Of a DNA stretch of 9,900 nt, positions 5,979 through 9,900 are shown piece by piece. The position numbers and the translations under genes are program-made. The first letter of the stretch is position 1, and each line of letters starts with the position of its first letter. The DNA is from CAZGXM01 sp964529795 (GTDB taxonomy: Bacteria > Bacillota > JADQBR01): positions 1 to 9,900 of the forward strand of contig CAZGXM010000076.1 in NCBI GenBank assembly GCA_964529795.1, given 5' to 3'. Below the pieces are notes generated by a model that saw only the letters and a list, made by a program, of their open reading frames with translations, did not search any database and was not told the DNA's origin.

Positions 5979-6881
5979 ATGTTTGATTCGCGCCTTAAGA
6001 CTTTTATTGCAGTTGCAGAGAACAAAAATTTTTCCAAAGCAGCGGCCTACCTTCATCTCAGTCAACCGGCAGTAAGCGTGCAAATACAGCAGTTGGAGGA
6101 GGAATACGGGACCCGGCTGTTTAAACGGTGGGAGAAGGAGGTAACATTAACCCCGGCGGGAGAAGTGCTGCTGGGCTATGCCTACCGCATTTTGGGCCTG
6201 TATAAGGAAGCGGCCAGGGAAATAAACCGCTTGGAAAAGCAGGTAAGAGGCCCATTACACCTTGGCGCCACCTTGACCATAGGGGAATATTTGCTTCCGC
6301 CGGTAATGGGTGCTTTTAAACAGCAGTTTCCCCAGGTAGATATTTTACTGCGGGTGGCCAATACCCAGCTTATTGAAAAAATGGTGAAAGGTCGCCAGAT
6401 TGACCTGGCCCTGGTGGAAGGGCCGCTGGCTACCGGCGGCTTGACAGAAGAAAATTTAATGTCGGATGAACTGGTCCTGGTATGTGCCCCGGAACACCGG
6501 TGGGCCGGGCAAGAAACTATTTCCTGGGGGGAGTTGAAACTGGAAAAGCTGCTTCTGCGCGAGCCCGGCTCGGGGACGCGGGAAGTATTTGAAGCGGCGC
6601 TAGAGAATTCCGGAAGGTCTGTGAATGACCTGACTATTTTCATGGAACTGGGAAGCACCCAGGCAATAAAGGCATTGGTTCGGGAAAATTTGGGCGTGAC
6701 CGTTATTTCCCGGTTGACGGTAAAGGAAGAACTGGCAGCGGGGACGCTCAAAGCTTTGACGTTCAGTGACAGGCCAATTGTGCGGAGCTTGCGTTTTGTC
6801 TATCTTGAAGGGCAGGTGTCGTCCCTGGTTTGCGAGAGTTTCATGCAATTTTGTCAAAATTATGTGCAGCGGGGAAAATAG
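5979..6881 (+). CDS. LysR-type transcriptional regulator, CysL/YeiE/CbbR-like
   Basis: The 300-residue protein has an N-terminal winged helix-turn-helix (about residues 1-60; FSKAAAYLHLSQPAVSVQIQQLE is the recognition region). A coiled linker helix (60-90) follows, then a periplasmic-binding-protein-like effector domain from about residue 93, starting LHLGATLTIGEYLLP. GEYLLPPVMGAF and the LVCAPEHRWAG and LREPGSGTREVFE segments are typical of the CysL/YwfK, YeiE and CbbR branch, which often senses sulfur or carbon metabolites. The ATG at 5979 is preceded by TGGGTGA at about 7 bases. The 24-base spacing after the YeiH-type gene implies one transcript. A LysR protein usually binds near the promoter of its neighbour, so the region around 4838-4890 is the likely target. 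The effector is unknown. Confidence 0.9.
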   Translation: MFDSRLKTFIAVAENKNFSKAAAYLHLSQPAVSVQIQQLEEEYGTRLFKRWEKEVTLTPAGEVLLGYAYRILGLYKEAAREINRLEKQVRGPLHLGATLTIGEYLLPPVMGAFKQQFPQVDILLRVANTQLIEKMVKGRQIDLALVEGPLATGGLTEENLMSDELVLVCAPEHRWAGQETISWGELKLEKLLLREPGSGTREVFEAALENSGRSVNDLTIFMELGSTQAIKALVRENLGVTVISRLTVKEELAAGTLKALTFSDRPIVRSLRFVYLEGQVSSLVCESFMQFCQNYVQRGK

Positions 6882-6911
6882 AGCAAAAACTAGTTAAAGG
6901 GGATGCGTTCA

Positions 6912-7099
6912 ATGGGCAAAAAGATTGTAATTGTCGGCGGGGTGGCCGCCGCTGTCGGCAATAGAGCCACAAAAACATTTTTACCCTCTGGACGGTACCG
7001 GATGCCGATGCGGTGAAAGGGTTTGTGGACAAAGAGAAACCGGAAACTGCCGTGGGAATTGGCGGCATTTTTTTGCTCATCCCGCAGGAAGTTTTCTGA
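6912..7099 (+). pseudogene. Relict of a CoA-disulfide reductase/NADH oxidase-like FAD flavoprotein
   Basis: An ATG with a good upstream AAAGGGGAT site opens a 34-codon frame starting MGKKIVIVGGVAA, the FAD-binding beta-alpha-beta start of pyridine nucleotide-disulfide oxidoreductases of the CoA-disulfide reductase group. It hits a stop at 7014-7016. From about 6965 a different frame encodes HKNIFTLWTVPDADAVKGFV followed by DKEKPETAVGIGG, stopping at 7097-7099. This matches the family segment just before the NAD-binding GGGFIGLE loop, which normally lies around 110 residues after the N-terminus. The N-terminal piece has therefore been joined by an internal deletion and frameshift to a middle piece, and the rest (over 250 residues) is missing. 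The redox-active cysteine region is lost, so no function is expected. The relict sits 30 bases after lysR, suggesting a former operon member. A mis-assembly is the alternative. Confidence 0.75.
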
Positions 7100-7131
7100 C
7101 AAATGGCCAATTGGTGGCCGGCAGGTAGATT

Positions 7132-7703
7132 ATGCGTAATACAACTATCGGCATGGCAGTGGCTGCCCTGATTTTGACGGTCCTCGCCTATTACCGGGGC
7201 GAGGTGAGCCTGGTTTCACGGGGTTTTATTATTGGCGGCAAAATGTTGCTGCTTGTTGCGCCGCTGCTGCTGGTGGCTTTTCTTGTTACCGGTTTGATTC
7301 AAGTCCTGGTGTCCAAAGAAATGATTGCCAAGTGGCTGGGAAAGGAATCCGGCTTAAAGGGTTTGTTTTTGGGGGGTCTGGCCGGTGCTTTGGTACTGGA
7401 AGGGCCATATGTTTCCTTTCCCATTATCGCTTCCATCTTTCATGCCTGCGCCGGTATTGGCACCGCTGTAGCTTTTGTCACCGGTGGGCAATGCTGGGCA
7501 TAGGTCAGATCCCTTTTGAGATAGCCATTGTCGGGCCCAAATTTATGCTGGTCCGCCTGAGTCTGATGGTGTTGTTACCCTTCATTGCCGGCTGGTTGGC
7601 TATGTTTTTTTCGGTTAAATCAGAAAGAATGCTTTTGAGAAAAAATTTTAAAAAAATGTCTCGGATGCAGGTTTTTTTCGCACAACGGCAAAATATAATA
7701 TAA
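7132..7703 (+). pseudogene. PF03773-family permease with a single-base frameshift
   Basis: The first frame (7132-7503) encodes 123 residues with membrane segments at about 6-22 and 37-58 and the family motifs GLIQVLVSKEMIAKWLGKES, LGGLAGALVLEGPYVSFP and AGIGTAVAFVTG. It ends abruptly with GGQCWA and a stop. The natural continuation, WAMLGIGQIPFEIAIVGP then KFMLVRLSLMVLLPFIAGW, is in another frame from about 7485 to the TAA at 7701-7703. One missing base around 7483-7485 (ACC GG? TGG) explains it. The rejoined product of about 190 residues matches the short 'half' permeases of this family, which often occur as two adjacent genes; no partner is seen here. It is either a recent mutation or a sequencing error in the G-rich CCGGTGGGC. 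Short half-permeases of this family have no firmly known substrate, though ArsP relatives export organoarsenicals. It follows the flavoprotein relict and was probably in the same operon. Confidence 0.78.
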
Positions 7704-7722
7704 GGGTGTAGTTTCAACACCT

Positions 7723-7740
7723 ATGTGCATATTTTCACAA
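7723..7740. promoter_or_regulatory. Rex/Crp-Fnr-like palindrome upstream of the lipoprotein gene
   Basis: ATGTGC, six bases, then TCACAA matches the Rex-type pattern TTGTGA-N6-TCACAA at 10 of 12 positions. It also fits a Crp/Fnr-type TGTGA-N6-TCACA with one mismatch. A further TGTGA at 7748-7752 makes a second, everted dyad with the same TCACA half-site. The site is about 45 bases upstream of the next start codon. Redox control would suit an anaerobe, but this is a single pattern match and no clear -35/-10 pair was found near it. Confidence 0.3.
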
Positions 7741-7783
7741 CTTGTAATGTGATAGAAAATAAGTGCAAAGGGTGGGGTGAACC

Positions 7784-8191
7784 ATGAACAACGTGCGAAA
7801 AATAGTAGTGTTGGTGATGCTGTTTGCGGTCCTTGCTGTTTTCGCCGGCTGTGGCAGTGGCGGTGTTTCCCGGGAGGAGCTCCAGCGGGCCCGGGAATTG
7901 GCGGTCAGAATTAACGAGGATATGAAAGATGTGAAAAATGTCGCGGTAACATTCGATAAAGAGAAAAAAGAATATAACATCACAATTACCATCTATTCCT
8001 ATCTAAACAAACAGCAGATTGCCGACACCGCCGCCAGAGTCAGGGACCAGTTTATGACCAGTTTTGACGTGAAAAGCCGTGGTATTTCCCTGACCGTATT
8101 TGCCGTATATGACAGCGGGGAAAAAGTTGGCAAAGCTTTTTACGATGCCAGGTACGACCGGCTTCACCAGACATATTTGGGCGTGAACTGA
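7784..8191 (+). CDS. Small putative lipoprotein of unknown function
   Basis: I do not recognise this 135-residue protein. The N-terminus has two basic residues (Arg5, Lys6), a hydrophobic stretch (about 7-20) and VFAGC with Cys23. This is a plausible lipoprotein signal peptide, although Phe at the -3 position is less usual than Leu. After cleavage the mature part of about 113 residues is polar and charged. It has a predicted helix SREELQRARELAVRINEDMK, then a strand-rich KNVAVTFDKEKKEYNITITIY, another helix (NKQQIADTAARVRDQFM) and a final strand SLTVFAVYDSG. The ATG follows GGGTGGGGTGA, a strong though close ribosome binding site. It likely sits on the outer face of the cytoplasmic membrane. 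It has its own spacer of 80 bases and ends at a strong terminator, so it is probably transcribed alone or as the last gene of the preceding run. Confidence 0.75.
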   Translation: MNNVRKIVVLVMLFAVLAVFAGCGSGGVSREELQRARELAVRINEDMKDVKNVAVTFDKEKKEYNITITIYSYLNKQQIADTAARVRDQFMTSFDVKSRGISLTVFAVYDSGEKVGKAFYDARYDRLHQTYLGVN

Positions 8192-8205
8192 ATTCAGGCA
8201 AGGTA

Positions 8206-8239
8206 AAGCAGGGTTTAGTTATTCCCTGCTTGTTTTTTT
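8206..8239 (+). terminator. Strong intrinsic terminator after the lipoprotein gene
   Basis: AAGCAGGG (8206-8213) and CCCTGCTT (8224-8231) form a perfect 8-bp stem with a 10-base loop, followed by G and seven T (8233-8239). It ends the rightward transcript. The loop contains the stop codon of the convergent CinA-type gene (8215-8217), and the 3' arm and T-run encode that gene's last residues. No matching U-tract exists for the leftward direction. Confidence 0.85.
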
Positions 8240-8682
8240 AGGAAAAGGAAAAGCAGTGTCAGCGCCGCCCGGGCTGAGTATTCTTTAATCTCCTCACGTT
8301 TTCCTTGAAATTGAAATTTTTTTACCCGGGCATGCTTTCCGGTTGCCAACGCAATATAGACCAGGCCTACGGGTTTTGCCGCAGTGCCGCCGCCCGGGCC
8401 GGCAATACCGGTAATGCCGATACCCAGGTCTGTTGCTGCCTTGTTACGGATGCCTGTTGCCATTGCCTCCGCCACTTGTGGGCTTACCGCCCCCTTTTCT
8501 TTTATAATTTGCTCCGGCACCCCCAGCAGCGCTTCTTTCCAGCGGTTGTCGTAAGTTATCAATCCCAACGGGAAGTAGCCGGAACTGCCCGGTACCAGGG
8601 TCAGCTTGTGAGCCAGCAGGCCGCCGGTGCAGGATTCTGCCGTGGCCAGGGTTTGCTTTTGTGATAGCAAAAGGTTACCCAC
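8215..8682 (-). CDS. CinA C-terminal-domain protein (PncC-like nicotinamide-nucleotide amidase), probably N-terminally truncated
   Basis: The core motifs are intact: TLATAESCTGGLLAHKL, ITYDNRWKEALLGV (the conserved Tyr and Lys), VSPQVAEAMATGIR, and DLGIGITGIAGPGGG followed by KPVGLVYIALA. The family deamidates nicotinamide mononucleotide to nicotinate mononucleotide in the pyridine nucleotide cycle. The only standard start is GTG at 8682, giving 155 residues, but it has a poor ribosome binding site and cuts off the usual first helix. The frame stays open to a TAG at 8803-8805, and the upstream codons read LLEDYIFGEKGNGLEQTV. This matches the linker that joins the MoCF-like N-terminal domain to this domain in full-length CinA. 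A G-rich site (GGGAGGGG, near 8788-8781) precedes an in-frame ATT at 8775. Translation may therefore begin at a rare codon, or the gene is a remnant of full-length cinA. It converges on the lipoprotein gene. Confidence 0.78.
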   Translation of the reverse strand: MGNLLLSQKQTLATAESCTGGLLAHKLTLVPGSSGYFPLGLITYDNRWKEALLGVPEQIIKEKGAVSPQVAEAMATGIRNKAATDLGIGITGIAGPGGGTAAKPVGLVYIALATGKHARVKKFQFQGKREEIKEYSARAALTLLFLFLKKQAGNN

Positions 8683-8860
8683 CGTTTGTTCAAGCCCATT
8701 CCCTTTTTCGCCAAAGATATAGTCTTCCAGTAGAGTTGTCTCATTGAGCCCGGGAAATTTTGTTTGAGAGTTAATGCCGGCCCCTCCCTTCGGAAAAGTC
8801 TTCTAACTTTATTCTGTGTGTTTAAGCCAATTTCCTTTCAAAATTTCTATCAGATTTGTA

Positions 8861-8889
8861 TTGACTACGGGCGGGAGCAGGAGTATAAT
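8861..8889 (+). promoter_or_regulatory. Near-consensus sigma-A promoter of the sdpR-sdpI operon
   Basis: TTGACT (8861-8866), an exact 17-base spacer and a perfect TATAAT (8884-8889) give a strong promoter. The expected start near 8896 lies inside the palindrome that begins at the last base of the -10, a typical arrangement for repression by blocking initiation. Confidence 0.72.
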
Positions 8890-8922
8890 TTAGATAGTTA
8901 GAACATTAACTAAATATCTAAA
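8889..8922. promoter_or_regulatory. Large inverted repeat, likely SdpR/ArsR-family operator
   Basis: The arms TTTAGATAGTTAG (8889-8901) and CTAAATATCTAAA (8910-8922) are reverse complements at 12 of 13 positions around an 8-base centre. Such a dyad, overlapping the transcription start and just ahead of an ArsR-type autorepressor gene, is what negative autoregulation would need. Binding by the adjacent gene product is inferred. Confidence 0.65.
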
Positions 8923-8937
8923 AGGAGAGAAGGTGCT

Positions 8938-9228
8938 ATGAGCCCGTTAAACAATACCTTTAAGGCCCTGGCAGACCGTACCCGGCGACAGATTATCAAA
9001 CTGCTGCACCAGCGGGATATGACCGCCGGGGAAATTGCGGAGGAATTTTCTATTTCCAAACCCAGTATTTCGCATCATCTAAACATTTTAAAACAGGCGA
9101 AGCTGGTTTCTGCTGAAAAACAGGGGCAGTACATTTATTATTCCCTGAATACCACGGTAATACAGGATTTAATGAACTGGATCTTGGCCCTGACTGACCA
9201 AGAAAAGGGAGGCAAGGAAAATGAGTAA
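8938..9228 (+). CDS. sdpR: ArsR-type autorepressor of the SdpR family
   Basis: The 96-residue protein is a compact winged helix-turn-helix: NTFKALADRTRRQIIKLL (helices 1-2, residues 6-23), TAGEIAEEFSISKPSISHHL (recognition helix-turn-helix, 30-49), then the wing EKQGQYIYYSLN (59-70) and a C-terminal helix TVIQDLMNWIL. The SKPSISHHLNILKQA and YYSLNTTVIQDLMNW stretches closely resemble SdpR. The metal-binding ELCVCDL motif of metal-sensing ArsR proteins is absent, so metal sensing is unlikely. In B. subtilis, SdpR represses its own sdpRI operon until SdpI at the membrane captures it. The AAAGGAGAGAAGG site supports the ATG at 8938. The gene overlaps the next one by 8 bases, so the pair is translationally coupled, and its promoter and operator lie immediately upstream. 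Confidence 0.88.
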   Translation: MSPLNNTFKALADRTRRQIIKLLHQRDMTAGEIAEEFSISKPSISHHLNILKQAKLVSAEKQGQYIYYSLNTTVIQDLMNWILALTDQEKGGKENE

Positions 9229-9871
9229 GGAGATCAAATGGGAATGGCCGCTGCTCGTTTTGGTGGCACTGACTTTTATTGCGGCGTTGTGGGTTTATCC
9301 TCAACTGCCCGAGCGGGTACCCATGCACTGGAATTTTCGAGGAGAGGTGGATGGCTACGGCGGCAGGTTCGCCGGCGCTTTTGGCATACCGCTGTTGAAC
9401 CTGGCCATATACGTTCTCTTTATCTTTTTGCCGTGGTTAGACCCGAAATATGAAAATTACAGCAAGTTTCCCGAGGTTTACCGTATCCTGCGCTATGCCA
9501 TCCAGTTGTTTCTGGTAGGGCTCTATTTAATCGTAATCGCCAGCGCCTTGGGCCACCCGGTACCGGTAGGCCGTATCGTTCCGGCGGGGGTGGCGCTGTT
9601 AATGGTGATAATCGGGAATTATCTAGGCCGCGTGCGGCATAATTATTTCCTGGGTATTAGGACTCCCTGGACTCTGGCCAGCGAGGAGGTTTGGCGTAAA
9701 ACCCACCGGCTGACCGCTTACATCTGGACTGCTGCCGCCGTGATTGCCTTGATTGCAGCGTTGCTGCTGCCCCAAAGCCTGGTCTGGATGGTGTTTTTCC
9801 CGTTAATTCTCTTCCCCCCTGTCTTTTCCGTGGGGTATTCCTGCTGGTTGTTTAAGCGGCTAAACCATTGA
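9221..9871 (+). CDS. sdpI: SdpI-family membrane protein (immunity/signalling partner of SdpR)
   Basis: The 216-residue protein has about six membrane segments (roughly 11-27, 53-71, 89-108, 117-134, 165-183, 186-208). It starts with a DUF1648 motif, LPERVPMHWNFRGEVDGYG (29-47). An SdpI-type loop follows, with NYLGRVRHNYFLGIRTPWT at 133-151 and SEEVWRKTHR at 154-163. WLDPKYENYSKF (72-83) is also conserved in the family. B. subtilis SdpI protects against the SDP toxic peptide and sequesters SdpR at the membrane. No SDP toxin genes (sdpABC) are visible here, so the protein may give immunity to a foreign toxin or act only as a membrane-stress sensor. Its ribosome binding site GGGAGG (9207-9212) is inside sdpR, and the start ATG overlaps the sdpR stop. 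The remaining 29 bases of the window hold nothing recognisable. Confidence 0.87.
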   Translation: MSKEIKWEWPLLVLVALTFIAALWVYPQLPERVPMHWNFRGEVDGYGGRFAGAFGIPLLNLAIYVLFIFLPWLDPKYENYSKFPEVYRILRYAIQLFLVGLYLIVIASALGHPVPVGRIVPAGVALLMVIIGNYLGRVRHNYFLGIRTPWTLASEEVWRKTHRLTAYIWTAAAVIALIAALLLPQSLVWMVFFPLILFPPVFSVGYSCWLFKRLNH

Positions 9872-9900
9872 CAAGGCCTTATTTCACCAATACAATAGAA

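Noticed and set aside
7478..7503. Programmed ribosomal frameshift in the permease gene
   Set aside because: No slippery heptamer is present at the junction, and this family is not known to use recoding. Mutation or sequencing error is simpler.
7704..7722. Intrinsic terminator GGTGT/ACACC after the permease
   Set aside because: The stem is only 5 bp with a 7-base loop and is not followed by a U-tract.
8938..9228. Metal-sensing ArsR/SmtB regulator
   Set aside because: The cysteine metal-binding motif is absent, and both the sequence and the neighbouring SdpI gene fit SdpR.

Overview
The window looks like chromosomal DNA from a strictly anaerobic, Gram-positive-type bacterium, probably a Firmicute of the Clostridia/Peptococcaceae kind. 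This is inferred from gene content: an oxygen-sensitive dehydratase-like iron-sulfur protein with its ATP-driven activator, strong purine-rich ribosome binding sites, TTG/GTG start candidates, a small lipoprotein and an SdpR/SdpI pair. No rRNA, tRNA, CRISPR array, insertion sequence or phage gene was seen. The sequence is a draft: a run of 100 N (2946-3045) interrupts one gene.

Layout. (1) Positions 1-1690 hold a two-gene unit: the 3' part of a YjiM/double-cubane-cluster type protein of the 2-hydroxyacyl-CoA dehydratase D family, then its HgdC/YjiL-type ATPase activator. (2) A 298-base spacer carries a promoter candidate, a small inverted repeat and a long leader before a PHP-family phosphoesterase of the HisJ/HisK type (1989-2792). 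(3) A carbon-nitrogen hydrolase on the minus strand contains the gap and has a good promoter at 3752-3780. Divergent from it is a TIGR01212/YhcC-type radical SAM gene whose start is uncertain. (4) A near-consensus promoter at 4838-4866 drives a YeiH/UPF0324 membrane protein, a CysL-like LysR regulator and then two damaged genes: a heavily deleted relict of a CoA-disulfide-reductase-like flavoprotein and a PF03773 permease with a single frameshift. (5) A small putative lipoprotein follows, preceded by a Rex/Fnr-like palindrome. A strong terminator lies between it and a convergent CinA C-terminal-domain gene, which looks N-terminally truncated. (6) The right end is an sdpR-sdpI autorepressor/immunity operon with a consensus promoter and a large operator palindrome.

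How the genes fit together. The dehydratase-like protein and its activator form one ATP-dependent low-potential electron-transfer system. The yeiH-lysR-flavoprotein-permease run may once have been a sulfur-compound handling operon, whose last two members are now decayed or mis-sequenced; this is inference from family associations. SdpR and SdpI form a self-contained regulatory circuit with no SDP toxin genes in view. I do not see an undescribed multi-gene system. The best leads are the gene decay after lysR, the coding remnant upstream of cinA, the sdpRI operator, and the unexplained leader and promoter signals in the spacers.
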